In this document: positions 17,918 through 27,049 of the stretch, piece after piece
How positions within the stretch are numbered: the first letter of the stretch is position 1
How the letters are laid out: each line of letters opens with the position of its first letter
NCBI GenBank assembly: GCA_963809245.1
Contig: CAWEIU010000002.1
Coordinates: forward strand, 248,001-312,000
Direction of reading: 5' to 3'
DNA from: Roseiarcus sp963809245
Lineage (GTDB): Bacteria > Pseudomonadota > Alphaproteobacteria > Rhizobiales > Beijerinckiaceae
Length of the DNA: 64,000 bases
Notes under the pieces: generated by a model
What the model was told of the DNA's origin: nothing
Databases searched by the model: none
What the model saw: the letters and a program-made list of their open reading frames with translations, nothing else
Made by a program: the position numbers and the translations under genes

Positions 17918-18762
17918 GCGCACTGCGTTTCGAAAACGTCGCGATTCGACTTGGCGGCCGGGAGATTCTCTCGGCCGCGAACTTCGTGATCGAGGACGGT
18001 GAGTTCATCGGCATGCTTGGCGCCAACGGCGCCGGCAAGACGACGCTGATGCGAGCCGCGCTCGGTCTGACGCCCATCGCCGCCGGCGCGATAAGTGTTC
18101 TCGGTCGGTCTGTTACGCGTGGACATTCATCCATCGGATATATGCCGCAGAACCGCGGTCTCGCCCCGGGGATGCGTCTGACCGGCTATGACGTCGTCGC
18201 GAGCGCCGCGGTGGGCGAGCGGTTCGGCTTCTGGCCGCTCGATCGGGCGACACGCAGAGAGATCGATTGGGCGCTCGACATGGTCGGCGCGCGCGATCTG
18301 GCGCGCCAGTCGCTCGGCGAGCTCTCCGGAGGCCAGCGTCAGCGTGTGCTGCTGAGCCAGGCGCTGCTCGGCCGGCCGCGGCTGCTGCTGCTGGACGAAC
18401 CCCTGATCTCACTCGATCCGGCGCATCAGAAGGGCGTCGTCAACATTGCCCGGCGCCTGCGCGACGAGCTCAAGATTGCGATCCTGTTCAGCGCCCACGA
18501 GCTCAACCCGTTGGTCAACGCCATCGACCGGGTGCTCTATCTCGGCTCGGGCGCGGCCGTCATCGGCGCGGTCGACGATGTCGTCACTGGCCCGGTGCTC
18601 TCGCGCCTCTACGGGGCCGACATCGAGGTCGTGCGGGTGAAGGACCGCTACTTCGTGATGGCGGGGGACGTCGAGGTCGAACGCGAGGCGCACCGCCACG
18701 AGGGCGACGATCACGCCGGCGCCCATTCCCATTCTCACGATCACGGCGACGCGCATGTTTGA
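17914..18762 (+). CDS. znuC: Zinc ABC transporter, ATP-binding protein with His-rich tail
   Basis: Cytoplasmic ATPase, 282 residues. Walker A is GANGAGKTTLMRA, the signature is LGELSGGQRQRVLLSQAL, Walker B is LLLLDEPLISLD, and the switch histidine is in FSAHELNPL. The last 28 residues carry eight histidines (AHRHEGDDHAGAHSHSHDH), likely to bind zinc on the cytoplasmic side. GTG start overlapping the znuA stop. The 3' end overlaps znuB by 8 bases, so the three are one operon under the Zur box. Confidence 0.94.
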   Translation: MSALRFENVAIRLGGREILSAANFVIEDGEFIGMLGANGAGKTTLMRAALGLTPIAAGAISVLGRSVTRGHSSIGYMPQNRGLAPGMRLTGYDVVASAAVGERFGFWPLDRATRREIDWALDMVGARDLARQSLGELSGGQRQRVLLSQALLGRPRLLLLDEPLISLDPAHQKGVVNIARRLRDELKIAILFSAHELNPLVNAIDRVLYLGSGAAVIGAVDDVVTGPVLSRLYGADIEVVRVKDRYFVMAGDVEVEREAHRHEGDDHAGAHSHSHDHGDAHV

Positions 18763-19546
18763 ATACGATTTCATGCGCACCGCTTTCGCCGCTTCGGGCG
18801 TGGCGGCCGTCCTCTCGGGATTGGTCGGCTATTTCCTGGTGCTGCGGGGCCAAACCTTCGCCGGCCATGCGCTGGCGCACGTCGGGTTCACAGGCGCGAC
18901 CGGCGCCGTGCTGTTCGGTCTTTCGCCGCTGGCTGGGCTCGTCGGCTTCACCTTCGTTGTGGGCGTCGGCATGGGGCTATTCGGCGAGAAGCTGGCGCAG
19001 CGGGACGTGGCGATCGGAACCATGCTCTCGCTCTCGCTCGGGCTCGGGCTGCTGTTCCTGCATTTCTATACGTCGACGGCGACCCAGGCGGCCGCGCTGC
19101 TATTCGGCAACGTGCTCGGCGTCGACAATTCCGCGCTGTTGACCCTCGTCGTGCTTGCCGCGGCGAGCCTCATTGCGCTTGCCTTCATCGCGCGGCCGCT
19201 GATCTTCGCTTCCCTCCAGGCCGAACTCGCCGAGGCGCGAGGGGTGCCGGTGCGCGTCGTCTCGGGCGCCTTTCTCGCCATCGTCGCGATCGCGGTCGCG
19301 GAATGCACGCAAATCGTCGGCGTGCTGCTGGTGTTCGCCCTGATGGTCGGCCCCGCCGCATCGGCGCAAGCGGTCTGCCGCCGCCTTCCGACCGGGGTGG
19401 CGCTCGCTGCCGGTCTCGCGCTGTTTGAAGCCTGGGCCGGATTGACGCTGGCCTTCTATACGGACTGGCCGACGAGTTTCTGGATCACGGCTCTTTCCGG
19501 CCTCGTCTATTTCGGCTGTCTCGGCGTGCGGCGACTGGCGCATTGA
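18755..19546 (+). CDS. znuB: Zinc ABC transporter, permease
   Basis: Inner-membrane ABC-3 family permease, 263 residues, about eight helices. Family features: SGLVGYFLVLRGQTFAGHAL, HVGFTGATGAVLF, and QIVGVLLVFALMVGPAASA, a strongly conserved segment. ATG 18755 lies inside the znuC end. Completes the znuACB importer. Confidence 0.94.
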   Translation: MFEYDFMRTAFAASGVAAVLSGLVGYFLVLRGQTFAGHALAHVGFTGATGAVLFGLSPLAGLVGFTFVVGVGMGLFGEKLAQRDVAIGTMLSLSLGLGLLFLHFYTSTATQAAALLFGNVLGVDNSALLTLVVLAAASLIALAFIARPLIFASLQAELAEARGVPVRVVSGAFLAIVAIAVAECTQIVGVLLVFALMVGPAASAQAVCRRLPTGVALAAGLALFEAWAGLTLAFYTDWPTSFWITALSGLVYFGCLGVRRLAH

Positions 19547-19637
19547 AGGCGGCGGGCGCCGGCTTTTCCCCAAGCGCCTGTAGAAGCTTGACGCCCGCCG
19601 ATTGCCCGAATTGCCGCCGCGCGCTCTAAAGCGGGGA

Positions 19638-21434
19638 ATGGCCGCTTCCAGCTTCTTTCTCGGGGTCGAACGTTCGCTGACCGGCCGTCCGTGGCGAGCG
19701 CGTCTCGACCCCGCGGGCGAAGCGCGCGCGCTGGCCATCGCCCAGGCGAGCGGGCAGAGCGAATTGCTGTCGCGCGTTCTTGCGGGGCGCGGGGTCGGGC
19801 TCGAAAACGTCTCGCGCCATCTCGAGCCGACATTGCGCGAGCTGATGCCGGACCCCTTCATCATGCGCGACATGGAGGCGGCGACCGCGCGGCTCTTTGC
19901 GGCGGTCCAGCGCCGCGAGCGCGTGGCGATTTTCGGCGACTACGACGTTGACGGGGCGGCCAGCGCCGCGCTGCTGAGCGAATATCTCGAGGCCTGCGGC
20001 TGCCCGACCACGATCCACATTCCCGACCGCGTCCTCGAAGGCTACGGCCCCAACAGCGAGGCGATGGCCGCCTTCGCCGCCAAGGGGGCGAGCCTCGTCG
20101 TCACGGTGGATTGCGGCGCGGCCAGCCACGAGCCGATCGCGGTGGCGCGCCGTCTGGGGCTCGACGTCGTCGTCTTCGACCACCACCAAGCCCCCGAAAG
20201 CCTGCCCGACGCGCTCGCGGTGGTCGATCCCAACCGGCAGGACGATCTCTCCGGGCTCGGCCATCTCTGCGCCGCCGGGGTCGTCTTCATGGGGCTGGTG
20301 GCGCTGAACCGCGCCCTGCGCGAGGCGGACTTTTTCGCTGGCGGCGCCGCACCCGATCTTCTCGCCGCGCTTGACCTCGTGGCCCTCGCGACAGTGGCGG
20401 ACGTCGTCCCGCTCGTCGGCCTCAACCGCGCCTTCGTGCTGCGGGGCCTCGCCGTGATGCGCCAGCGCCAGCGCCCGGGGCTCGCCGCGCTGTTCGACGC
20501 CGCCGGCGCCGACGGACCGCCGAGCGCCTATCATCTCGGCTTTCTCATCGGTCCACGCATCAATGCGGGCGGGCGGATCGGCGACGCCGCGCTCGGCGCG
20601 CGCCTGCTGACGACGCGCGACGACCTGAAGAGCCGCGAGATCGCCGTCGAGCTCGACCGGCTCAACCGGGCCCGCCAGCAGATCGAACAAGCGACGCTGG
20701 CCGAGGCCGAGGCGGAGGCGCTGCTCGCGCTCGGCCTCGAGGAGCGCGGGGCGACGGTCGTGGTGGCGGGGGAGGGCTGGCCTTCCGGGGTCGTCGGGCT
20801 CATCGCCGCCCGGTTGAAAGAGCGGTTCGAGCGGCCGGCCTTCGCGCTGGCGCTGAACGGGCGGGAGGCGGTGGGGTCGGGTCGTTCGATCGCCGGGGTT
20901 GATCTCGGGCGCGTCGTGCGGGCGGCGGTCGATGCGGGGCTGCTGCTGAAGGGCGGCGGCCATGCGATGGCGGCGGGCGTCACCCTGACGAAGGACCGCG
21001 TCGGTGAATTCCGCGCCTTCCTCGAGGAGAGGCTGGCCAGTTCCGTCGCCGAGGCGCGCGCGGGGGCGGGCTTGGCGATCGACGCGGCCGTGACAGCGGC
21101 CGGCGCGACGCCCGCTCTGGCGCGGTCGGTCGAAGCCGCCGGCCCGTTCGGCGCCGGGAATCCGGAGCCGATCTTCGCCTTGCCGAGACACCGCCTGGTC
21201 GATGTCTTCGCCGTCGGCGCCGATCACCTCAGGCTGAGAGCCGTCGCGGGCGATGGTCAGGCGATCGAGGCGATTGCGTTCCGCGTCGTCGGCAAGCCGC
21301 TGGGCGACGGGCTTGTAAAGCTCAAGGGTTCCGCGATCCACCTCGCGGGCGCACTTTCGATCAACCGCTACGGCGGGCGCGAGAAGGCGCAAATCCGCGT
21401 TCTCGACGCGGCCCCGGCTTCGGATCGGGGCTAA
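19638..21434 (+). CDS. recJ: Single-strand-specific 5'-3' exonuclease RecJ
   Basis: A DNA repair and recombination nuclease of the DHH superfamily, 598 residues from ATG 19638 (a TTG at 19602 would add 12). Metal motifs: IFGDYDVDGAASAALL, VTVDCGA, VVVFDHHQAPE and VVDPNRQDD. The DHHA1 domain shows VGLIAARLKERF and KGGGHAMAAGVTL, and the C-terminal OB region begins near residue 480. Cytoplasmic, Mg/Mn dependent. Its stop overlaps the convergent next gene by three bases. Confidence 0.96.
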   Translation: MAASSFFLGVERSLTGRPWRARLDPAGEARALAIAQASGQSELLSRVLAGRGVGLENVSRHLEPTLRELMPDPFIMRDMEAATARLFAAVQRRERVAIFGDYDVDGAASAALLSEYLEACGCPTTIHIPDRVLEGYGPNSEAMAAFAAKGASLVVTVDCGAASHEPIAVARRLGLDVVVFDHHQAPESLPDALAVVDPNRQDDLSGLGHLCAAGVVFMGLVALNRALREADFFAGGAAPDLLAALDLVALATVADVVPLVGLNRAFVLRGLAVMRQRQRPGLAALFDAAGADGPPSAYHLGFLIGPRINAGGRIGDAALGARLLTTRDDLKSREIAVELDRLNRARQQIEQATLAEAEAEALLALGLEERGATVVVAGEGWPSGVVGLIAARLKERFERPAFALALNGREAVGSGRSIAGVDLGRVVRAAVDAGLLLKGGGHAMAAGVTLTKDRVGEFRAFLEERLASSVAEARAGAGLAIDAAVTAAGATPALARSVEAAGPFGAGNPEPIFALPRHRLVDVFAVGADHLRLRAVAGDGQAIEAIAFRVVGKPLGDGLVKLKGSAIHLAGALSINRYGGREKAQIRVLDAAPASDRG

Positions 21435-21745
21435 TTCGTCGGTCGCACCGACTTCGGCCCGGCCTCGACCCAATCGACCGCCTGTTTGGCGAGCTCGGCG
21501 AATTCGTTCGCCACGCGGGCGGCGTCGGCTTTCGACTCCTGCGTCAGCGCGAGGCGCGCCGCGGCGACCAGCAGCAGATCGATGATCGCGGCGGACATCA
21601 ATTCGACGTCGAGCCTGTCGTCGGCGGCCTGCTCGCGCACGAGCGTCACCACGTCTCGGATCGCGTCGTCGGCCTCCACCAAGCGCTCCCTCTCGGGGCC
21701 GGAAATCGCCAAGATGTCGGTGAGCGCGAGTAGGCGCATTGCCAT
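21431..21745 (-). CDS. Hypothetical all-helical protein
   Basis: Family not recognised. 104 residues, no signal or clear membrane helix, mostly amphipathic helix (ERERLVEADDAIRDVVTLVR, AAARLALTQESKADAARVAN). ATG 21745 (MAMRLLALTD) is the first plausible start; the ATG at 21739 is nearly as good and neither has a strong ribosome-binding site. The 3' end overlaps recJ's stop in convergent orientation. The coherent composition on this strand and the tight packing support it being real, with moderate certainty. Confidence 0.6.
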   Translation of the reverse strand: MAMRLLALTDILAISGPERERLVEADDAIRDVVTLVREQAADDRLDVELMSAAIIDLLLVAAARLALTQESKADAARVANEFAELAKQAVDWVEAGPKSVRPTN

Positions 21746-21815
21746 CCGTGAATTGTTGAGGTTGCCACCGCCTATAAGTCCGCCGTCTCCCCTTGGCAAC
21801 CGACAGTTGCATCGC

Positions 21816-22565
21816 TCACGCATTCTCGAACACGGCCTGGTCCGCCCAACGCGCCGCCGCTTCGCGTTGCTCGCCGGTTCGCACCGTCCAGGTCATGACC
21901 GGCAACCTCTCGACGCTGCGCAGCAGGAACGGCGTCGGATGCGGCAGGTCGTCGACGCACCAGGAGAGGAAGTCCGGCTGCGTCTGGGGATAGTGCAGGA
22001 ACGCCTCGCAGGCTTCCTTCTGCTTTGGCGACAGCGCGCGCCAGTAACGGCCGCGGTAGCTCGCTTCGGCGACAATGCCGAGCGGAGCGACTCCGGGATG
22101 CGCCGCGCGCAAATGAGCGATCGGGGCCGGGTCGAAGCTCTTGAAGGCAATCGGCCCCGCGTAATCGCGCGCCAACGCCACAACGCGTTCGGTCAAGCGC
22201 AGATCGCCGTCGAAGCGGCTCTTGATCTCGCAGATCAGGGGCGTGCGGCCGGCGATCCGGGCCAGCAACTGCGACAGCGTCGGCATCCGCTCGCTCGAGT
22301 CGCGGAACGGAATCGCCTGAAGCTCGGCGGCGCTTTTCTGCGACACATTGCCGCGGCCGCGCGTCAGCCGGTCGAGCGCCGGATCGTGGAACACCATCGC
22401 CTCGCCGTCGCGGCTGAGTTGGACGTCGCATTCGATCGCGCAGGCCGCTTCGATCGCCGCCTCGGCGGCGCCGAGCGTGTTCTCGACGACGCCCTTGGCC
22501 GCGTTATGCAGCCCGCGGTGGGCGATCGGGCGATCCGTGAGCCAACCGGGCGCCTTTCCGCTCAC
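21816..22565 (-). CDS. Glycerophosphodiester phosphodiesterase family protein
   Basis: Hydrolyses glycerophosphodiesters to glycerol-3-phosphate and an alcohol. 249 residues. The GDPD catalytic motifs are visible: IAHRGLHN with the following ENTLGA, then IECDVQLSRDGEAMVFHD. CEIKSRF and AFKSFDP are further TIM-barrel strand ends. No signal peptide, so cytoplasmic. GTG start overlapping the RidA-gene stop as GTGA, so the two are co-transcribed. Confidence 0.92.
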   Translation of the reverse strand: MSGKAPGWLTDRPIAHRGLHNAAKGVVENTLGAAEAAIEAACAIECDVQLSRDGEAMVFHDPALDRLTRGRGNVSQKSAAELQAIPFRDSSERMPTLSQLLARIAGRTPLICEIKSRFDGDLRLTERVVALARDYAGPIAFKSFDPAPIAHLRAAHPGVAPLGIVAEASYRGRYWRALSPKQKEACEAFLHYPQTQPDFLSWCVDDLPHPTPFLLRSVERLPVMTWTVRTGEQREAAARWADQAVFENA

Positions 22566-23035
22566 GCGGCGATCTCGAACGTCGCCTCGATCTCGGCGAG
22601 CGCGCCGAGCGGCAAATGCGCGACGCCGACCGTCGTGCGCGCGTGGCGGCCCCGCGTCCCGAAGACGGCCGCCATCAGATCCGAGGCGCCGTTCATCGCC
22701 TGCGGCAGGGCCCCGAACTCCCCCTCGACTTTGAAGAATCCGCCGAGCCGGACCACCTGCGCGATGCGGTCGAGATCGCCGAGCGCCGCCTGCGCCTGCG
22801 CGATCAGATTGATGGCGCAGAGCCGCGCGGCTTCGCTCGCCGCCTCGATCGGCGAATGAGCCGCCAGCTTGCCAGTGTGCGCCGGCGCAAGCTTGCCGTC
22901 CGGGCCGAACGGCAATTGACCGGAAATGAACAGGAGCGAACCGCCGCGCGCATAGGGGACATAATTGGCGACTGGCGCGGCGGGTCGCGGCAGCGTCAGG
23001 CCGAGTTCTTCGAGCCGCCTGGCGGTGACGTTCAT
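22562..23035 (-). CDS. RidA/YjgF-family protein
   Basis: A 157-residue member of the long RidA-like branch. Seen: NYVPYARGGSLLFISGQLPFG, AARLCAINLIAQAQAALGDLD, VVRLGGFF and the ending GVAHLPLGALAEIEATFEI. Classical RidA deaminates reactive enamines from PLP enzymes, using an arginine near the C-terminus. Here that position reads VGVAHLPLG with no RVEV-like arginine motif, so the deaminase activity is doubtful and a related role is possible. An AGAGGAGA site precedes the ATG. First gene of a two-gene operon with the GDPD gene. Confidence 0.88.
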   Translation of the reverse strand: MNVTARRLEELGLTLPRPAAPVANYVPYARGGSLLFISGQLPFGPDGKLAPAHTGKLAAHSPIEAASEAARLCAINLIAQAQAALGDLDRIAQVVRLGGFFKVEGEFGALPQAMNGASDLMAAVFGTRGRHARTTVGVAHLPLGALAEIEATFEIAA

Positions 23036-23230
23036 GTTCTCTCCTCTGCGATGTGGCGAAACGGGCGGCCCGCGCCGCCGCGCGAACCATAATGAGCGGA
23101 ATGGCTTGACGGAAGGGGCTCCATCTCGCGCGCCGCGCTTGTTTTTGCTTGCTGGCGCGCTTAGGTTCCAGGCAAGGATCTTTACGCGCGCCCGCCTAGC
23201 GCGGGGCGCGGTTGTACAGGACAAGTGGTC

Positions 23231-23470
23231 ATGGGTAGCTTCAGCATTTGGCATTGGATGTTGTTCGGAGCGGTGGCGTTGCTGCTGTTCGGCGGCAAGG
23301 GCAAGATTTCCGACATCATGGGCGATGTGGCCAAGGGCATCAAATCGTTCAAGAAGGGCATGGCCGACGACGAGGCCGAGGCCAAGCCCGCCGCTCCGGC
23401 GGTTGCGCCCCGCAGCCTTGAGCGAGCCGGCGCCCCTGCCGACGTCAGCGAGACAAACAAGGTCAATTGA
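23231..23470 (+). CDS. tatA: Sec-independent translocase subunit TatA
   Basis: Forms the pore assembly of the twin-arginine export system. 79 residues from ATG 23231 (an upstream GTG adds two). Membrane helix MGSFSIWHWMLFGAVALLLF, the FGG-K hinge (LFGGKGKISDIMGDV) and amphipathic helix KGIKSFKKGMADDEAEA are all standard. First gene of tatABC. Confidence 0.95.
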   Translation: MGSFSIWHWMLFGAVALLLFGGKGKISDIMGDVAKGIKSFKKGMADDEAEAKPAAPAVAPRSLERAGAPADVSETNKVN

Positions 23471-23548
23471 CGCGCCATAGGCGTAAGGACGTCGCCGGGG
23501 AGGAGGGCGCTCGCCGCTTCCCTGGTCTTTGCGTGGCCGGACCCCTAC

Positions 23549-24007
23549 ATGTTCGATTTTGACCTCGGCAAGCTCTTGATTTTCGGCATTGTCGCGCTCG
23601 CGGTCATTCCGCCGAAGGATTTGCCGCGCGTGATGCGCACGGTTGGCCAGACGCTCGGCAAGATGCGCCGGATGGCGGCGGAGTTCCAAGGCCAGTTCAT
23701 GGACGCGATGAAAGAGGTCGAACTCGAGGGCATGAAGCAGGAGCTCGAAGGGGTGAAGCGGGAGCTCTCCGCTATCGAGCAGACGGCCAAGGTCAATGCG
23801 GCCTTCGACCCGGCGATGGCGATGCGTCAGGAGATGACCAGCGCCGTCGAGGGTCCCAAGAACATCGGCGTCTCCGAAGTTGCGTTGAACGAGGCGGGCG
23901 CCGCCGCGCAAGAGGGCGCGAGCGGGGCCGACGCCGTCTCGCCCGTCGGTCCGACACTCCCGGCTGCGCATGCCGAAGAACCCACCGTGCGGGGCGCGGC
24001 GGAATGA
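23549..24007 (+). CDS. tatB: Sec-independent translocase subunit TatB
   Basis: Receptor subunit working with TatC to bind twin-arginine signals. 152 residues: MFDFDLGKLLIFGIVALAVI membrane helix, P-P-K-D-L-P hinge, then a long amphipathic helix (RVMRTVGQTLGKMRRMAAEF) and an acidic, low-complexity tail. Length and order after tatA are normal. Its stop overlaps tatC as ATGA. Confidence 0.95.
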   Translation: MFDFDLGKLLIFGIVALAVIPPKDLPRVMRTVGQTLGKMRRMAAEFQGQFMDAMKEVELEGMKQELEGVKRELSAIEQTAKVNAAFDPAMAMRQEMTSAVEGPKNIGVSEVALNEAGAAAQEGASGADAVSPVGPTLPAAHAEEPTVRGAAE

Positions 24008-24780
24008 GCGCCGAAGACATTGACGCGACAAAGGCCCCGCTGCTCGATCATCTCATCGAGTTGCGGACGCGGCTGGTGCGGGCGATTTACGCCTTCCTCG
24101 CGGCGTTCCTGGTGTGCTTCTACTTTTCGCGCGCGATTTATAACGTCCTCACCGAGCCCTACATCCGCGTGGTCGGCGCGGACAACGCGACGCTGATCGC
24201 GACGCATTTTCTCGAGCAGTTCTACACCAACATCCGCCTGAGCATGTTTGGGGCGGGGGTCATCGCCTTTCCGATCATTGCGGTGCAGCTCTACAAGTTC
24301 GTCGCGCCGGGCCTTTATAAGCATGAGCGGCAGGCGTTTCTGCCTTATCTGATCGCGACCCCGATCTTTTTCCTCGCCGGCGCGATGCTGGTCTATTTCG
24401 TCGTCATGCCGCTGCTGATCCGGTTTTCGGTGTCTCTGCAGCAGGTCAATACGCCCGGCGAGGCGACGATCGAGCTTTTGCCCAAGGTCAGCGAATATCT
24501 GTCGCTGATCATGACGCTGATCTTCGCGTTCGGGATCGCTTTCCAACTGCCGGTCGTTCTGACGCTGCTGGGCCATGTCGGCATCGTCGATTCGAAATAC
24601 CTCTCCTCCATGCGGCGCTACGCGATCGTCGCGGTCACCGGCCTTGCCGCGCTGCTCACGCCGCCCGACCTGATCAGCATGATCTCGCTCGCTTTGCCGA
24701 TGCTGCTGCTCTACGAGGGATCGGTCATCGCCGTTCGCTTCGTCGAAAAGCGCCGCGAGGCGGAAAACCAGAAGCCATGA
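24004..24780 (+). CDS. tatC: Sec-independent translocase subunit TatC
   Basis: Six-helix inner-membrane core of the Tat translocase, 258 residues. Conserved N-terminal APLLDHLIELRTRLVRA with the key glutamate in HLIELR, FLEQFYTNIRLSMFGAGVIAFP, and YSTASE-region equivalents near FSVSLQ. Completes tatABC, which would export the twin-arginine-leader proteins seen elsewhere in the window (1725, 6836 and 31697). Confidence 0.96.
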   Translation: MSAEDIDATKAPLLDHLIELRTRLVRAIYAFLAAFLVCFYFSRAIYNVLTEPYIRVVGADNATLIATHFLEQFYTNIRLSMFGAGVIAFPIIAVQLYKFVAPGLYKHERQAFLPYLIATPIFFLAGAMLVYFVVMPLLIRFSVSLQQVNTPGEATIELLPKVSEYLSLIMTLIFAFGIAFQLPVVLTLLGHVGIVDSKYLSSMRRYAIVAVTGLAALLTPPDLISMISLALPMLLLYEGSVIAVRFVEKRREAENQKP

Positions 24781-24787
24781 CGGTGTG

Positions 24788-25669
24788 ATGCGCCCGCGCG
24801 ACGTCCTTGCCGCAATCGGCGTCGCGACGGTCTGGGGCTTGACCTTCATTGCAATCAAGGTCGGCGTCGGCGAAGTCCCGCCGTTGCTGCTTTCCGCGCT
24901 GCGCTTTGCTTTCGCAGCCTTTCCCGGCGTCCTGTTCGTGCGGCCGCCCAAAGCCTCGCCCTGGCTCGTGGGCCTCTACGGCGCGCTGATCGGGGTCGGG
25001 CAGTTCGGGCTCCTGTTCCTGGCGATCCGGCGCGGATTTCCGGTCGGGCTTGCATCGCTGATCGTCCAGTTGCAGGCCTTCTTCACGATCTTCCTCGCCT
25101 GGGCGCTGCTCGGCGAACAGCCGCGGCGGACGCAGGCGGTCGGCGCAGCGGTCGCCTTCGCGGGGATCGCGCTGATCGGCTCGCAGCGGCTCGGCGGGGC
25201 GAGCTTCTGGCCCTTCGCGATGGTCATCGTCGCTGCCGGCTTCTGGGGCGCCGGCAACGTCGTCGCCAAACTCGCCGGACGGGTCGACATGTTCGCCTTC
25301 GTGATCTGGTCGAGCCTCGCGCCTCCAGCGCCGTTGCTGTTGCTGTCGCTAATCATGGAGGGGCGGGAAGGCGTCGCCTCGCTCGCCCATCCCTCCCTCA
25401 AGCTCGTCGTTGCGGTGCTCGTTGTTTCCTATGCCGGGACGGTGCTCGGCTTCGGCGTCTGGGCGTGGCTGATGTCCCGCTATCCCGCGGCGGCGATCGC
25501 GCCCTTCGCGCTGCTGGTTCCCGTGGTCGGCATGACCGCCGGCTCGGCGGTGTTCGGCGAACCACTCGGGACATTTGAGATATGGGGCGCTCTTCTGGTA
25601 TTGGCTGGCCTCGGCTTTAATGTCTGTGGCGATGTAATGCTGCGCCGCCGGCTCGGGCAAATCAGGTGA
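24788..25669 (+). CDS. EamA-family (DMT superfamily) permease
   Basis: A ten-helix inner-membrane transporter, 293 residues, with two EamA repeats. The first begins LAAIGVATVWGLTFIAIKVG and ends ALIGSQRLGG. The second begins FWPFAMVIVAAGFWGAGNVVAKLAG and contains GVWAWLMSRYPAAAIAPFALLVPVVGM. Such proteins usually export amino acids or metabolites. ATG 24788, two codons after a GTG. Follows tatC by 7 bases and precedes serS by 4, so it is probably in the same transcript. Confidence 0.9.
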   Translation: MRPRDVLAAIGVATVWGLTFIAIKVGVGEVPPLLLSALRFAFAAFPGVLFVRPPKASPWLVGLYGALIGVGQFGLLFLAIRRGFPVGLASLIVQLQAFFTIFLAWALLGEQPRRTQAVGAAVAFAGIALIGSQRLGGASFWPFAMVIVAAGFWGAGNVVAKLAGRVDMFAFVIWSSLAPPAPLLLLSLIMEGREGVASLAHPSLKLVVAVLVVSYAGTVLGFGVWAWLMSRYPAAAIAPFALLVPVVGMTAGSAVFGEPLGTFEIWGALLVLAGLGFNVCGDVMLRRRLGQIR

Positions 25670-25673
25670 CTTC

Positions 25674-26963
25674 ATGCACGATATCAGGGCGATTCGGGAC
25701 AATCCTCTAGCGTTCGACGAGGGTCTGGCGCGCCGTTCGCTCCCGCCGCGCGCCGAGTCGTTGATCGCGCTCGACGATCGGCGCCGCGCCGCCATCCTCG
25801 AATTGCAGCGGGCGCAGGAGCGCCGCAACGCCGCATCGAAGGAAATCGGCGCGGCGATGGCGCGCAAGGACGCCGCGGCCGCCGACACCCTCAAGGAGGA
25901 AGTGGCGCGGCTGAAAGCGGCGCTGCCGGAACTCGAGGCGGAAGAGAAGGCGGCCGCCACGGCGCTGGCGAGCGAGCTCGCCGCGATCCCGAACCTGCCG
26001 ACGTCCGACACGCCTGACGGCAAGGACGAAAACGACAACGTCGAGATCAGACGCTACGGCGCGCCGCCGAAGTTCGCGGACGGCTTCAAGCCGAAGGAGC
26101 ATTTCGAGATCGGCGAGGCGCTCGGCCTGATGGATTTCGAATTGGCCGCGAAATTGTCGGGCTCCCGCTTCGTGGTGCTCAGGGGCGCGTTGGCGCGGCT
26201 CGAGCGCGCCCTGATGCAGTTCATGCTCGATCTGCACACGCGCCAGCACGGCTACGAGGAGATCAATCCGCCGGTGCTGATGCGCGAAGAGGCGATGTTC
26301 GGCACGGCGCAATTGCCGAAGTTCCGTGACGACCAGTTCGCCGCCGGCGACGGCTATTGGCTGATCCCGACGGCCGAAGTGCCGATGACCAATCTCGTGC
26401 GCGAGAGCATCGTCGACGAGCGGCGCCTGCCGATGCGCGTCACCGCCGGAACGCTCTGCTTTCGCGCCGAAGCGGGGGCGGCCGGGCGCGATACGCGCGG
26501 CATGATCCGCCAGCACCAATTCGAGAAGGTCGAGCTCGTCTCGATCACGACGCCGGAGCAGGCGGCCGCGGAGCACGAACGCATGACGGCCTGCGCCGAG
26601 GAGGTGCTCAAGCGGCTGGACCTGCATTTCCGCACCGTGGCCCTTTGCGCCGGCGACATGGGCTTTGCGGCGCAGAAAACCTACGACATTGAGGTTTGGC
26701 TGCCAGGGCAGGGGCGCTTCCGCGAGATTTCCTCCTGCTCGGTGTGCGGCGACTTCCAGGCGCGCCGAATGAACGCGCGCTGCAAGGCGGCGGACGCGAA
26801 GCACACGCGCTTCGTCCATACGCTCAATGGTTCAGGCGTCGCGGTCGGGCGCGCGCTGGTCGCGGTGCTCGAAAACTACCAGAACGCCGACGGATCGGTG
26901 TCGGTCCCCGAGGTGCTGTGGCCTTACATGGCGGGACTGACCCGCATCGAAGCGAAGCCGTAA
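25674..26963 (+). CDS. serS: Seryl-tRNA synthetase
   Basis: Class II synthetase, 429 residues, charging tRNA-Ser (and tRNA-Sec where present). The N-terminal coiled-coil arm spans about residues 30-100 (ERRNAASKEIGAAMARKDAA). Motif 2 is LCFRAEAGAAGRDTRGMIRQHQFEKVEL, broken here only by normal variation, and motif 3 is TLNGSGVAVGRALVAVLENY near residue 385. Start ATG 25674. Followed by surE after 86 bases. Confidence 0.97.
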   Translation: MHDIRAIRDNPLAFDEGLARRSLPPRAESLIALDDRRRAAILELQRAQERRNAASKEIGAAMARKDAAAADTLKEEVARLKAALPELEAEEKAAATALASELAAIPNLPTSDTPDGKDENDNVEIRRYGAPPKFADGFKPKEHFEIGEALGLMDFELAAKLSGSRFVVLRGALARLERALMQFMLDLHTRQHGYEEINPPVLMREEAMFGTAQLPKFRDDQFAAGDGYWLIPTAEVPMTNLVRESIVDERRLPMRVTAGTLCFRAEAGAAGRDTRGMIRQHQFEKVELVSITTPEQAAAEHERMTACAEEVLKRLDLHFRTVALCAGDMGFAAQKTYDIEVWLPGQGRFREISSCSVCGDFQARRMNARCKAADAKHTRFVHTLNGSGVAVGRALVAVLENYQNADGSVSVPEVLWPYMAGLTRIEAKP

Positions 26964-27049
26964 GGCCTCGCGCGCCGCCTTTGACGCCGCGAAATGGTGG
27001 ATCGCGCGAATCGAGCCGGCGCGCTACAAAGCTCGGGAAAGGCGGTCCC

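Noticed and set aside
19626..21812. Very long open frame on the minus strand opposite recJ
   Set aside because: It is a GC-rich shadow: the product is Arg/Gly/Asp-rich with no domain pattern, while the plus strand encodes full RecJ motifs.
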